A DNA stretch of 64,000 bases. Source: Oceanobacillus saliphilus. Lineage in GTDB: Bacteria > Bacillota > Bacilli > Bacillales > Amphibacillaceae. This document shows positions 16,497-25,691 of this stretch, one piece after another (position 1 is the stretch's first letter; the number at the start of each line of letters is the position of its first letter). A program made the position numbers and the translations under genes. The DNA is taken from assembly GCF_023522835.1 (NCBI RefSeq), contig NZ_JALCZU010000003.1, positions 1 through 64,000 on the forward strand. The letters run 5' to 3'. The notes under the pieces are model-generated. The model had not been told where the DNA came from. It made no database searches and worked only from the letters and a program-made list of their open reading frames with translations.

Positions 16497-17993
16497 TTAA
16501 ACACCTGCAACTTTGTCGTATTCATCCTGCATTTCTTTTGTAGGTCCTTTTCCAACAAGACTAAACACAACAATTGCAATACTTGACAAAATAAATCCTG
16601 GTACCATTTCATAAAGTTCTGAGCCTGTTAGTGGCCATAGAAATATAGTGACCCCACCAACAATGATTCCAGCCAGAACTCCATTTCGGGTTGTTTTTCT
16701 CCAAAATAGTGAAAATAAGATTGCTGGCCCGAAAGTTGCACCAAAACCGGCCCACGCATATGATACAAGATCGAGTACAGAACTGGTTTCGTTCCATGCA
16801 ATTGTCAGTGCGATAATTGCAATTACCAATACCGAGATTCTTCCCACCCATACAAGTTCTTTATCACTTGCTTCTTTCCTTAAATATCTACGGTAAAAGT
16901 CCTCTGATAAAGCACTGGATGAAACGAGCAATTGAGAATCAACCGTACTCATAATGGCAGCCAATACAGCTGCAAGCAGAAACCCGGCAACCCACGGATT
17001 ATAAACAACCTGAACTAACTGAATAAATACCTGCTCTGAATCTGCCAAAGGCTGGTCAAAGGTGACTATCCCCAGCATACCAATGATCAATGCACCATAT
17101 AACGGAATGACAAGACCTAGAGAAACGCTGATGAGACGTGCTTTTCTGACTTCTTTATGAGAACGAATTGCCATAAACCGTGCCAATATATGCGGCTGTC
17201 CAAAATAACCAAGTCCCCAAGCCAATGCCGAGATAATACCTACAGCGCCAATCGCACCGGCAGACTCCCAAAGCACTCCATTAGGCTCATCATAGGATGT
17301 ACCTGCAAATGCATCGATTAAACTCGTATTGATAGAACCCAATTGATTAAACAGTTCCCCAAAACCACCGATTTGAATCAGCCCATAGATGGAAGTGAAA
17401 AGTAAGGCCGCAGACATGAGTGCACCCTGTATAAAGTCCGTATAACTAACTGCCAAAAAGCCACCTAAAAACGTATATGCAACAATGATAATTGCTCCAA
17501 TCACAAGTGCCAGGTGATAATCAACTTCAAATGTACCCTGAAATAATTTTGCACCTGCTACAAGACCAGAGGCTGTGTAGAACAGAAAAAATGCCAATAT
17601 AAATAATGCGGAAATAACCCTTAATAAATGGGAATTATCACGGAACCGATTTTCAAAAAATTGCGGCAGTGTAATCGAATCATTCGTATACTCTGTGTAA
17701 ATCCGCAATCGTTTGGCAACATATTGCCAGTTAATCATGGCACCAACTGCCAACCCAACAGCAATCCACAAACTCCATTGTCCAAGACCTGCTGCATATG
17801 CCGCACCCGGCAATCCTATCAATAACCAGCCACTAAAATCACTTGCTGATGCAGAAAATGCGGTGACCCAGCTGTTTAGCTTACGTCCGCCAAGCACATA
17901 ATCAGATAACGTATGTGTCATTCTGTATGTAATGATTCCAATGGTTATCATAACCGCTAAATATCCGATAAATGTTATGAGTGTTGGATTCAT
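16497..17993 (-). CDS. putP: sodium/proline symporter PutP family
   Basis: A 498-residue sodium:solute symporter with about 13 helices. The N-terminus has SDYVLGGRKLNSWVTAFSAS and ASDFSGWLLIGLPGAAY, hallmarks of PutP/OpuE proline carriers, and GFLLAAVLAAIMSTVDSQLL is the conserved helix-8 region with Na+ ligands. AAGGAGG lies 9 nt upstream. The ATG overlaps the stop of a 38-codon gene (ATGA), and the ureohydrolase follows, so the three form one unit. Substrate may be proline or, given the neighbour, another amino acid or guanidino compound. Confidence 0.9.
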   Translation of the reverse strand: MNPTLITFIGYLAVMITIGIITYRMTHTLSDYVLGGRKLNSWVTAFSASASDFSGWLLIGLPGAAYAAGLGQWSLWIAVGLAVGAMINWQYVAKRLRIYTEYTNDSITLPQFFENRFRDNSHLLRVISALFILAFFLFYTASGLVAGAKLFQGTFEVDYHLALVIGAIIIVAYTFLGGFLAVSYTDFIQGALMSAALLFTSIYGLIQIGGFGELFNQLGSINTSLIDAFAGTSYDEPNGVLWESAGAIGAVGIISALAWGLGYFGQPHILARFMAIRSHKEVRKARLISVSLGLVIPLYGALIIGMLGIVTFDQPLADSEQVFIQLVQVVYNPWVAGFLLAAVLAAIMSTVDSQLLVSSSALSEDFYRRYLRKEASDKELVWVGRISVLVIAIIALTIAWNETSSVLDLVSYAWAGFGATFGPAILFSLFWRKTTRNGVLAGIIVGGVTIFLWPLTGSELYEMVPGFILSSIAIVVFSLVGKGPTKEMQDEYDKVAGV

Positions 17994-18106
17994 GTTTCAT
18001 CACCCTCCTTATCCGTGAAGAAAGTGATAACTGCCCAGACTACCAGCAATGGCATCGGGACTGCAAACCAAAATAATGTCCAGCCGTCAAGTACAAATTC
18101 TCCCAT
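17990..18106 (-). CDS. 38-residue symporter partner peptide
   Basis: A short frame with its own AGGGGG site 7 nt before the ATG at 18106. The product (MGEFVLDGWTLFWFAVPMPL then a hydrophobic run ending TFFTDKEGDET) has one membrane helix and an acidic tail. Its TGA overlaps the putP ATG, so the two are translationally coupled. Small single-helix proteins encoded directly before sodium:solute symporters are known in Bacilli and are annotated as symporter accessory proteins. The role here is inferred from that. Confidence 0.75.
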   Translation of the reverse strand: MGEFVLDGWTLFWFAVPMPLLVVWAVITFFTDKEGDET

Positions 18107-18330
18107 ACTATACCCCCTAATTTTTCTGTTTTCATCCTTCTCCTTTATACATACGAAAATTTAATAACAGTATAACTGAAAATTTCATTTTATTAAAATA
18201 TTAACTCCTTGAACAATCAAATATTTCACTATATTCGACAAATAGAGACCACTTTTTATCCGACTTTATCACTAGTTCATTTTTGCTATATGTTTGAAAT
18301 ATTATTTCATAATATAGTCTATTTGAGTGA

Positions 18331-18357
18331 TGGACAATTTTAATAGAATGCTATAAT
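18331..18357 (+). promoter_or_regulatory. SigA-like promoter of the amiE-nagZ-namZ operon
   Basis: TATAAT at 18352-18357 is preceded by TGGACA at 18331-18336 with a 15-bp spacer, which is short of the ideal 17. The -10 is perfect, the -35 modest. Confidence 0.5.
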
Positions 18358-18364
18358 GAAAGAT

Positions 18365-18390
18365 AGAATTCAATATATACGATGAATTCT
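18365..18390. promoter_or_regulatory. palindromic operator candidate before amiE
   Basis: AGAATTCA and TGAATTCT, an exact 8-bp inverted repeat with a 10-bp centre, lie just after the -10, where a repressor would block transcription. The RpiR/MurR-type protein at 28405-29259 is the natural candidate to bind it. Confidence 0.5.
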
Positions 18391-18416
18391 GATAATAAAT
18401 ATAAAGGAGGTTACTG

Positions 18417-20075
18417 ATGAAAAAACGTTTTGTTTACATTGTGTTTACAGGTTTACTTGTAATCGCAATTATGATTATCACTGGAACACCGGTACTTGCC
18501 AAAAAAGATATCCATCCGAATTTTTCCTGGGGAGATCCCGGAGCCTCATCCCCTGTATTGCATCCCGGCTCTGCAAAAGGGGCTGGAATGATAGAGGAAC
18601 CTTTAATGGACATTAACCCTTTAATGGAATCAATGATTGAAAATGGGACATTCCCAGGTGCTGTCACTTTTGTAGCCAGAAAAGGCCATATTGTACAGCA
18701 CGAATCGTATGGACACGCATATTTATACGAGGATGACCAAGGCAATATGACCGATGATCCAATCGCAATGTATGAAGATACTATATTTGACCTTGCATCC
18801 ATCAGTAAAATTTTCACATCAACTGCTGCGATGATTTTATATGAACAAGGGATGTTTGAACTTGATGATCCTGTCGCAGAATACATTCCGGAATTTGCCG
18901 AGAATGGGAAAGAAAGTGTAACGATTAAACAGCTTATGACCCACACATCAGGATTTACTGCCTGGATTCCGCTTTATACAATCGGAAATGATCGTGAAGA
19001 AAGACTGCAATACGTTTTTCAATACCAACTTAACAACACACCAGGATCTACATACACATACAGTGACTTAAATATGATTACGTTAGGAGCGCTCATCGAA
19101 CGTCTGTCTGGACAACGCCTTGATGAATTTGTATATGAAAATATAACAAAGCCATTAAAAATGGACGACACAATGTACAACCCCGAATCATCATTAAAAC
19201 ACCGGGTTGCGGCCACTGAATATCAGCCATGGACGAACAGAGGACTAGTCTGGGGTGAAGTTCATGATGAAAACGCATGGTCACTAGATGGTGTTGCAGG
19301 TCATGCCGGTGTTTTTTCAACTGCGAGTGACCTCGGAAAACTTGCGCATATGTTTATTAATGAAGGACGGTATGGCGGAAAACAAATCCTTCAGCCTGAA
19401 ACCGTTGAACTGTTAGTTGAGAACCAAATTCCTGAATTCCCGGGAAATGATCACGGGTTAGGATGGGAGCTTTCACAAGCGTGGTATATGGATGGGTTGT
19501 CCGGTTCAACGTCAATAGGACATACAGGTTATACAGGAACTTCACTAGTAGTCAACCTGGAAAACGATACAATTGCTATTCTGTTAACAAACCGCGTACA
19601 TCCATCCCGTCAAACGGTGACAACAAATGTTGCCAGACGAGAGTTGGCCAGGCTTGTAGCAAATGCCATACCTGTTGCCACTCCAAATGGTGAAGATGCA
19701 TGGTATGCGGGCCATGGGGATAATTTGGAAAACCGTACATTGACGGTAGAAGTTAACCTTGAAGCTGATGCGACACTTACCTACGATACATGGTACCGAA
19801 TTGAAAATAATTGGGATTTCGGTTTTGTAGAGGTATCAAGTGATGGGGATAACTGGAATACTGTAAAGGACGCCTATACTGGAAGCAGCACGAATTGGCT
19901 GACAGAGCAAGTTACCATCCCAGCCGAAACGACACAGATTCGCTTTCGATACCAGACCGATACAGCAGGTAATGAACGCGGATGGTATGTAACGAATCTC
20001 AAACTCACAAATTCTGCAAACGAAAATCTGCCGTTTGAAATTACCAGCAACGGATGGATTGAACGGAATTATTAA
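18417..20075 (+). CDS. amiE: secreted serine hydrolase, AmiE-like muropeptide amidase
   Basis: A 552-residue exported protein. A signal peptide (MKKRF, hydrophobic core, TPVLAKK) is followed by a serine beta-lactamase/esterase domain (about 60-430) with the S128-x-x-K131 motif (SISK), Y215-S-D and H369-T-G. B. subtilis AmiE of the same family removes the peptide from N-acetylmuramic acid and sits with nagZ and namZ, as here. The extra C-terminal part (about 435-545, LTYDTWYRIENNWDFGFVEV) resembles the beta-sandwich found in M6 immune-inhibitor proteases and may bind a surface or sugar. AAGGAGG precedes the ATG; nagZ follows after 25-28 nt. Confidence 0.8.
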   Translation: MKKRFVYIVFTGLLVIAIMIITGTPVLAKKDIHPNFSWGDPGASSPVLHPGSAKGAGMIEEPLMDINPLMESMIENGTFPGAVTFVARKGHIVQHESYGHAYLYEDDQGNMTDDPIAMYEDTIFDLASISKIFTSTAAMILYEQGMFELDDPVAEYIPEFAENGKESVTIKQLMTHTSGFTAWIPLYTIGNDREERLQYVFQYQLNNTPGSTYTYSDLNMITLGALIERLSGQRLDEFVYENITKPLKMDDTMYNPESSLKHRVAATEYQPWTNRGLVWGEVHDENAWSLDGVAGHAGVFSTASDLGKLAHMFINEGRYGGKQILQPETVELLVENQIPEFPGNDHGLGWELSQAWYMDGLSGSTSIGHTGYTGTSLVVNLENDTIAILLTNRVHPSRQTVTTNVARRELARLVANAIPVATPNGEDAWYAGHGDNLENRTLTVEVNLEADATLTYDTWYRIENNWDFGFVEVSSDGDNWNTVKDAYTGSSTNWLTEQVTIPAETTQIRFRYQTDTAGNERGWYVTNLKLTNSANENLPFEITSNGWIERNY

Positions 20076-20103
20076 AATCGATTGAAGGAGAAGGAGGAAT
20101 ATG

Positions 20104-22179
20104 ATGAAATTTTTTCGAAAAGCTCCATTTATTTTAATGACGATTGTTATCCTTACGTTAAGCAGTTTCACTTTCACAGTTGGAGGAACAACCTTTGCGC
20201 AGGAGAATAATAAGGATGACTTGATTATTTTTCAAAACATACCCGAAGCAGCAAGTGAACCAGAAGATGGACAACTAGCGTTAAGTGCTTTAAAAGTCTA
20301 TAGTGACGGGCATTTTACAAAGACATCGGAAGGTTTAAGTTGGGAATCAAAAAATAAAAATGTCGCTACAGTCGACGAGAATGGTGTCGTTACTTTCACC
20401 GGACAGAACGGCCGCTCGTTCATTACCGTAACAGACGGCCATTCATCAGATAAAATTGCAGTGCAAAAGAAACATTCTGAGTATCTTGTTACAAAAGAAA
20501 AAGGAAATCGCTACAACGTCATTGAGAATGCAATTGATGGCATGACAATTAATGAAAAAATCGGTCAAATGCTTATGCCTGATTTTAGAAACTGGAACGG
20601 ACAGAATGTAACTGAAATGCTTCCTGAGATTGAACAGCTTGTACAAGAGTACCATTTGGGCGGTGTCATTTTATTCGCTGAAAATGTTGTCACAACTGAA
20701 CAAACTGCTCGTTTAGTAGCAGATTATCAGGAAGCCAGTGAGAAGTATGGGCTGCTGCTGACCATTGACCAGGAGGGCGGAATCGTTACTCGTCTTCAAT
20801 CAGGCACACATATGCCCGGGAACATGGCTCTTGGAGCAACACGTTCAGCGGAAACTGCCGAAAATGTCGGACAAGTAATCGGTGAAGAATTGAACGCCTT
20901 GGGAATTAACATGAACCTTGCACCGGTACTTGATGTAAATAACAATCCAGATAATCCGGTTATAGGAGTACGTTCTTTTGGCGAATCACCAGAGCTTGTC
21001 GCTGAATTAGGAACCGCTTATATTAAAGGATTGCAGCGTACAGGTGTCGCAGCAACCGCTAAGCATTTCCCTGGTCATGGCGATACAGCTGTTGATTCTC
21101 ATCTTGGTTTACCAGAAGTGCCACATGACAAGGAACGCTTATTAGAAGTTGAGCTATACCCTTTCCAAAAGGCAATGGAGGAAGATATCGATGCAGTTAT
21201 GACTGCACATGTTACCTTCCCAAAAATTGATGATACGAAAGTAATCTCCCAAAAAGATGGCACAGAAATTTCTTTACCAGCCACTCTTTCGCATAAAGTT
21301 TTAACTGGTTTGATGCGTGAAGAAATGGAATATGATGGCGTCATTATTACAGATGCCCTTAATATGGCGGCCATTGCTGAACATTTCGGTCCGGTTGATG
21401 CCGTTATCCGCTCTGTAAAAGCCGGAACAGATATTATTCTAATGCCGGTTGGTCTGGAAGCGGTTGCAGAGGGGTTGCTTGAAGCAGTGGAAACAGGAGA
21501 AATAACAGAAGAACGGATCGAGGAATCTGTAAATAGAATCTTAACGTTAAAAATAGAGCGCGGGATCATAAAATCGGAAAATCCCCAACCAATCGATGAA
21601 GTAATCGCAAACGCTGAACAAGTTGTCGGATCCGACCAACATAAGCAAGTGGAAGCAAATGCTGCCAACCAATCCATCACACTCCTTAAAAACAATGATG
21701 TATTACCATTTCATTTTTCTGATGAAGAGAAAATCGTAGTAATCGGTAATACGTTTATTAGCGGTTTATATGACGCAGTAAGGAATTATCACGAAAATAC
21801 TGATCTTTTGGTTGCATCTGGCCCATTAAATGAAAGCCAGTTGGATCAACTCGAAGATGCAAGTACAATCATTGTCGGATCCTATACCTTCAATGTAAAT
21901 GGAAGATCAGCAACAAGTGCCCAAATGCAAATGATCAATCAACTGATTGAACATGCCGATGTCCCTGTCGTTGGTGTAGGAATTCGTAACCCATATGACA
22001 TCATGGCATTTCCAGAGATAGATGGTTATTTGGCACAGTATGGATTTAGACCTGCTAGCTTCGAAGCATCAGCGGCAACCCTTTTTGGTGATAACAATCC
22101 AACCGGAATTTTGCCGGTAACAATCCCGGATCAATCTGGTGATGTATTATTTGAATACGGTTTCGGACTATCCTACTAA
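20104..22179 (+). CDS. nagZ: exported beta-N-acetylglucosaminidase NagZ (GH3)
   Basis: A 691-residue GH3 enzyme that cleaves GlcNAc from GlcNAc-MurNAc units. A signal peptide ends near TTFAQE; residues about 40-125 form a bacterial Ig-like domain (LSWESKNKNVATVDENGVVT); the GH3 barrel has KHFPGHGDT and the Asp331-x-His333 acid/base dyad (VDSH) typical of NagZ, with nucleophile Asp417 in GVIITDAL; a C-terminal alpha/beta domain ends with the usual ILPVTIP block. Two ATGs are in tandem; AGGAGG is 3 nt from the first and 6 nt from the second, so I use the second (20104). Middle gene of the AmiE-NagZ-NamZ operon. Confidence 0.92.
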   Translation: MKFFRKAPFILMTIVILTLSSFTFTVGGTTFAQENNKDDLIIFQNIPEAASEPEDGQLALSALKVYSDGHFTKTSEGLSWESKNKNVATVDENGVVTFTGQNGRSFITVTDGHSSDKIAVQKKHSEYLVTKEKGNRYNVIENAIDGMTINEKIGQMLMPDFRNWNGQNVTEMLPEIEQLVQEYHLGGVILFAENVVTTEQTARLVADYQEASEKYGLLLTIDQEGGIVTRLQSGTHMPGNMALGATRSAETAENVGQVIGEELNALGINMNLAPVLDVNNNPDNPVIGVRSFGESPELVAELGTAYIKGLQRTGVAATAKHFPGHGDTAVDSHLGLPEVPHDKERLLEVELYPFQKAMEEDIDAVMTAHVTFPKIDDTKVISQKDGTEISLPATLSHKVLTGLMREEMEYDGVIITDALNMAAIAEHFGPVDAVIRSVKAGTDIILMPVGLEAVAEGLLEAVETGEITEERIEESVNRILTLKIERGIIKSENPQPIDEVIANAEQVVGSDQHKQVEANAANQSITLLKNNDVLPFHFSDEEKIVVIGNTFISGLYDAVRNYHENTDLLVASGPLNESQLDQLEDASTIIVGSYTFNVNGRSATSAQMQMINQLIEHADVPVVGVGIRNPYDIMAFPEIDGYLAQYGFRPASFEASAATLFGDNNPTGILPVTIPDQSGDVLFEYGFGLSY

Positions 22180-22199
22180 TCATAAGGAGTGTGTGATAA

Positions 22200-23471
22200 A
22201 TGAAAAAATCTCTAATCCTGTTGTTGACAGCTGTACTCGTTCTAAGCTCCTTATCTGCGGTATTCGCGGATAAGGAAAACAATGGTAAAGGCAAGGGCAA
22301 GGGCAACGAAAAGCAAGAACTGAAACTAGGTGTCGATATTTTACTGGAAGATCAAAAGGATTTGATTGAAGGAAAGCGGGTCGGTTTGATTACAAATCCA
22401 ACTGGCGTGGATCGCGAGTTAAACAGTATTGTAGATTTACTGCACAATGACCCTGATGTTGAACTGACAGCACTCTATGGCCCTGAGCATGGTGTACGTG
22501 GTGATGCCCAGGCAGGAGAATATGTGGAATTTTATATGGATGAAACAACTGGGTTACCAGTTTATAGTTTATATGGTTCCACAAGAAAACCAACACCTGA
22601 CATGCTGGAAGATGTCGATGTGCTCATTTTTGATATTCAGGATGTAGGAACGCGCTTCTATACGTACATTTATACAATGGCATATGCAATGGAAGCTGCA
22701 CAGGAAAACGGAAAGGAATTCATCGTACTCGACCGTCCTAACCCATTAGGTGGCCAAAAAGTGGAAGGTCCTGTGCTCGACCCGGATTATGCCTCTTTTG
22801 TAGGAAATTATCCAATACCTTTACGACATGGCATGACAGTAGGAGAATTGGCAGCGTTTTTCAATGAAGAATTTGAAATCCATGCAGATTTAACTGTCGT
22901 CGAAATGGACGGTTGGAAACGCAATATGTACTATGATGACACAGACTTGGAATTTGTTCTTCCATCACCAAACATGCCAACACTTGATACAGCTCTTGTG
23001 TATCCAGGAGCCGCTTTGATTGAAGGTACAAACTTATCGGAAGGGCGCGGAACAACGAAGCCATTTGAATTCATTGGAGCACCATTTGTCAATAGTACTG
23101 AATTTGCAGCAGCTTTAAATGAATTGGAATTGCCTGGCGTAATATTCCGTGCAGCATCCTTTACACCTTCCATCTCAAAACATGCTGGCACACTTAGTCA
23201 TGGTATCCAAATTCATGTAACAAACAAGAAGTCCTACAAACCAATTGAAACTGGACTTCATATTGTAAAAACATTACATGATATGTATCCGGAAGACTTT
23301 GAATTCCGCCCAGAAAATAGTGCAGGAATCTCATTCTTCGATAATCTGATAGGCAATGGCTGGATTCGTGAAGCGATCGAAAATGGAGAATCTGTTAAGG
23401 ATATGGAGATAGAATGGAAAGAAGGACTCAAAGCGTTTAACCAAGTTCGTAAAGATTATCTGATCTATTAA
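22200..23471 (+). CDS. namZ: exo-N-acetylmuramidase NamZ (DUF1343)
   Basis: A 423-residue exported protein: signal peptide (MKKSLILLLTAVLVLSSLSA) and a Lys/Gly-rich linker, then the DUF1343 domain (GH171). Family blocks are GLITNPTGVDRE, ALYGPEHGVRGDAQAGE, VYSLYGSTRKPTPDML, DIQDVGTRFYTYIYTM and LDRPNPLGG. In B. subtilis NamZ releases MurNAc from the non-reducing end of peptidoglycan chains and works in turn with AmiE and NagZ. AAGGAG precedes the ATG by 10 nt. It is the last gene of the operon; a repeat remnant and a bidirectional terminator follow. Confidence 0.93.
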   Translation: MKKSLILLLTAVLVLSSLSAVFADKENNGKGKGKGNEKQELKLGVDILLEDQKDLIEGKRVGLITNPTGVDRELNSIVDLLHNDPDVELTALYGPEHGVRGDAQAGEYVEFYMDETTGLPVYSLYGSTRKPTPDMLEDVDVLIFDIQDVGTRFYTYIYTMAYAMEAAQENGKEFIVLDRPNPLGGQKVEGPVLDPDYASFVGNYPIPLRHGMTVGELAAFFNEEFEIHADLTVVEMDGWKRNMYYDDTDLEFVLPSPNMPTLDTALVYPGAALIEGTNLSEGRGTTKPFEFIGAPFVNSTEFAAALNELELPGVIFRAASFTPSISKHAGTLSHGIQIHVTNKKSYKPIETGLHIVKTLHDMYPEDFEFRPENSAGISFFDNLIGNGWIREAIENGESVKDMEIEWKEGLKAFNQVRKDYLIY

Positions 23472-23568
23472 GGTTCTTTACTTCATATTTATTGATTTGT
23501 ACGTTTCACAGTTGATTTAAAAAAGACGTAACTGCTATCTTTGCAAGATCTCTAAGTTGGTAATGGAA

Positions 23569-23680
23569 ACAAGTTACTTCGGCAGCCACAGCCCGCGAAC
23601 CGTAAGTGTATTTTTCCCTGAGCGGTCGCTGAAGATATTTATCTTACGTCGCAGAGTAACCTCCATCCACTCTTGCTAGT
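23569..23680 (+). repeat. truncated GGCGGCTGGTGAGCC-type repeat, copy 3
   Basis: AAGTTACTTCGGCAGCCACAG at the left end matches the flank of copies at 4985-5122 and 5242-5389, with CCCGCG and a later CATCCACTCTTGCTAGT. The middle is shortened and diverged. No gene lies in 23472-23758. Confidence 0.5.
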
Positions 23681-23710
23681 AAATAGTCTAAATTACAAAT
23701 CAATTTAAAA

Positions 23711-23745
23711 ATGACATCCCAACATTACCTGGGATGTCATTTTAT
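23711..23745. terminator. bidirectional terminator between namZ and the ABC permease
   Basis: ATGACATCCCA and TGGGATGTCAT form a perfect 11-bp stem with A-runs on the left and TTTTA on the right, so it can end transcripts from both sides. Confidence 0.88.
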
Positions 23746-23758
23746 CTGTACATACATT

Positions 23759-24601
23759 TTAACCCTTGATAGCTCCCTCCGTCATTCCCTGCGAAATCCG
23801 TCTCTGGAAGATCGCATAGAGGATAATAACAGGTAGGATTGCAATTACAAGACTGGCAAAGAGGGTTCCCCATGCATTCGTATACTGTGCTTCGCTACTA
23901 ATATAGTCGATTGCCAATGCTAATGTATAATTACCGCTCGATTGCAAGAAAATCAATGCCATAAAATATTCATTCCAGAATTGGATGGCGTTCATGATTG
24001 TGACGGTAATGATCCCGGACATCGTAAGCGGCGTTATAATTTTCCAAAGCACACCATATGGTGACAGTCCGTCAATTGCTGCTGCTTCTTCGAGTGAATT
24101 AGGGATCGTACTCATGAAGCTTGTCAACACAAAAATCGTAAATGGAAGCTGACTGACTGCATACACAATCGCCAATCCATAAATATTATCCAATAAATTC
24201 AAATCTGCCAACAGGAAGAATAACGGAATCCATCCCAATACCATCGGAATCATCATGGCTGATACATATAACGTAAATAATAGTTTACTGCCCTTGAAAT
24301 TAATTCTCTCAATGGCATAAGCTGTCGGAATGGCAAGCACCAACGTTAATATCGTGCCAACTACGGTCACTATTAAACTATTGAAAACACTCGTATCTAT
24401 ATTATAATTTGTCCATGCGTTGGCAAAGTTTTGCCAATTGAGTGTTTCCGGGAACCCCCATGGATTACGGTATATTTCTGCGTTTGATTTAAAGGAACCG
24501 AGGAACATCCAAAAAATCGGATATAATACGGCAATTGTCCATAAAATTAGCGGAATCCTTATCCCTGTCCTACCTAAAATCTGACCAACACTGCGTTTCA
24601 A
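23759..24601 (-). CDS. ABC sugar permease, MalG type (amino-sugar importer)
   Basis: A 280-residue permease with six predicted helices of the carbohydrate CUT1 family. The EAA loop that docks the ATPase reads EEAAAIDGLSPYGVLWKIIT then PLTMSGI. It pairs with the permease at 24641-25534 and the lipoprotein at 25692-27062. The position directly after murQ and opposite the muramidase genes suggests uptake of MurNAc or a GlcNAc-MurNAc fragment. No ATPase gene is present in the operon, so a shared MsmX-like ATPase encoded elsewhere is implied. Confidence 0.88.
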   Translation of the reverse strand: MKRSVGQILGRTGIRIPLILWTIAVLYPIFWMFLGSFKSNAEIYRNPWGFPETLNWQNFANAWTNYNIDTSVFNSLIVTVVGTILTLVLAIPTAYAIERINFKGSKLLFTLYVSAMMIPMVLGWIPLFFLLADLNLLDNIYGLAIVYAVSQLPFTIFVLTSFMSTIPNSLEEAAAIDGLSPYGVLWKIITPLTMSGIITVTIMNAIQFWNEYFMALIFLQSSGNYTLALAIDYISSEAQYTNAWGTLFASLVIAILPVIILYAIFQRRISQGMTEGAIKG

Positions 24602-24640
24602 GCGTATTCCTCCTTTACATTTCCCTATGTTTGGATGACT

Positions 24641-25534
24641 CTAATACTCTACTTTATCCCTACGCATTAAGAATTGTAAAAGTAGTACAGTGATTAGTGA
24701 AAGTACAAGAATCATAACCCCAATTGTTGCCCCGTAACCAAAGTTATATTGAACGAATGCCTGCTGATAGAGATAGGAACCCATAACATGTGTTGAATTA
24801 TTAGGTCCCCCTGCAGTCATTACCTGCACAATTACGAAAGAACCATTCAATGTTGTAATAACGATGTAAAGGATGGAAATTTTTATTTGGGGCCATACAA
24901 GCGGCAACGTAACCTTCCAAAATTGCTGCCATTGATTTGCGCCATCTATTTCAGCGGCTTCATAATAGCTTTTTGACACGTTCGAAATCCCACCCATAAG
25001 CATTAACATGAATAAACCTATACCTGCCCAAATAGACGGTAGCACCAGACTTGGCAATGCCCATGTTTCACTCCCGAGCCATGGCCTCGTCCAACTTTCC
25101 AATCCGATAAATTCCAACCCCGAGTTAATCAGTCCCATACTTGGATTATAAATAAACGTCCAAAGGATACCGATAACGACGACGGACATTATATTCGGAA
25201 AGAAAAATACAATTCGGTAAAATGGAGCTTCTTTTATTTTTAGCTGGGTTAATGCCACTGCAAAAAATAACGCTAAGACCATTATTCCAATTACCTTTGT
25301 AACAACAAGAAAATAATCATGAATAATTGTATTGGGGATTATTGCGTCATTAAATAATCTTATGTAATTACCTATTCCTATAAATTCTTTATTTTGGGAG
25401 GATCCCGACCAATTAAAAAAAGAATAGTACAAGCCACTGAACAAAGGATAAAGCGTAAATATAGCGAACATAATAAACGTCGGAACGAGGCAAAAGGCCA
25501 GAAATGTATATTTTTGTTTTTTGGACTGTACCAT
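24641..25534 (-). CDS. ABC sugar permease, MalF type (amino-sugar importer)
   Basis: A 297-residue permease with six helices; EAA loop YYEAAEIDGANQWQQFWKVT. The open frame extends to an ATG at 25624, but those 30 Arg/Lys-rich codons have no ribosome site; AAAGGGTG lies 8 nt before the ATG at 25534, which starts the usual MVQSKKQKYTFLAF membrane entry. It follows the binding-protein gene after a gap holding a strong hairpin (25638-25679). Confidence 0.88.
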   Translation of the reverse strand: MVQSKKQKYTFLAFCLVPTFIMFAIFTLYPLFSGLYYSFFNWSGSSQNKEFIGIGNYIRLFNDAIIPNTIIHDYFLVVTKVIGIMVLALFFAVALTQLKIKEAPFYRIVFFFPNIMSVVVIGILWTFIYNPSMGLINSGLEFIGLESWTRPWLGSETWALPSLVLPSIWAGIGLFMLMLMGGISNVSKSYYEAAEIDGANQWQQFWKVTLPLVWPQIKISILYIVITTLNGSFVIVQVMTAGGPNNSTHVMGSYLYQQAFVQYNFGYGATIGVMILVLSLITVLLLQFLMRRDKVEY

Positions 25535-25637
25535 TCGATCACCCTTTCTCTTTAGAAAACGAGGCATATGCCTAAACCTTTGGGAGAATGTCTTCCGTAC
25601 CCGTTTGCATCTAGGTAAGTTCATTCTAAAATAGGCG

Positions 25638-25679
25638 TATGGAACATAATGGCGTCAATATACCATCATGTTCCATACT
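25638..25679 (-). promoter_or_regulatory. intercistronic hairpin between binding-protein and permease genes
   Basis: GTATGGAACAT A ATGG faces CCAT C ATGTTCCATAC, about 15 paired bases around a 10-nt loop, without a following U-run. Such structures protect the upstream mRNA or trim read-through, so the lipoprotein would be made in excess over the permeases. The same layout recurs in two other importer operons here. Confidence 0.65.
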
Positions 25680-25691
25680 GACTTCAGTTAA

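Larger units (their letters stand above)
18107..18416. other. divergent promoter region putP / amiE
   Basis: This AT-rich stretch carries the promoters for the leftward putP unit and the rightward amiE unit. No gene is seen. The amiE side is described in the next entries. Confidence 0.5.

Noticed and set aside
21099-21695. 198-codon open frame on the minus strand
   Set aside because: It is antisense to nagZ over the catalytic region, Ser/Thr/Ile-rich as shadow frames are, and without a ribosome site.
25534-25624. 30-residue Arg/Lys-rich extension of the MalF-type permease
   Set aside because: No ribosome site at 25624, and a good one before the ATG at 25534.
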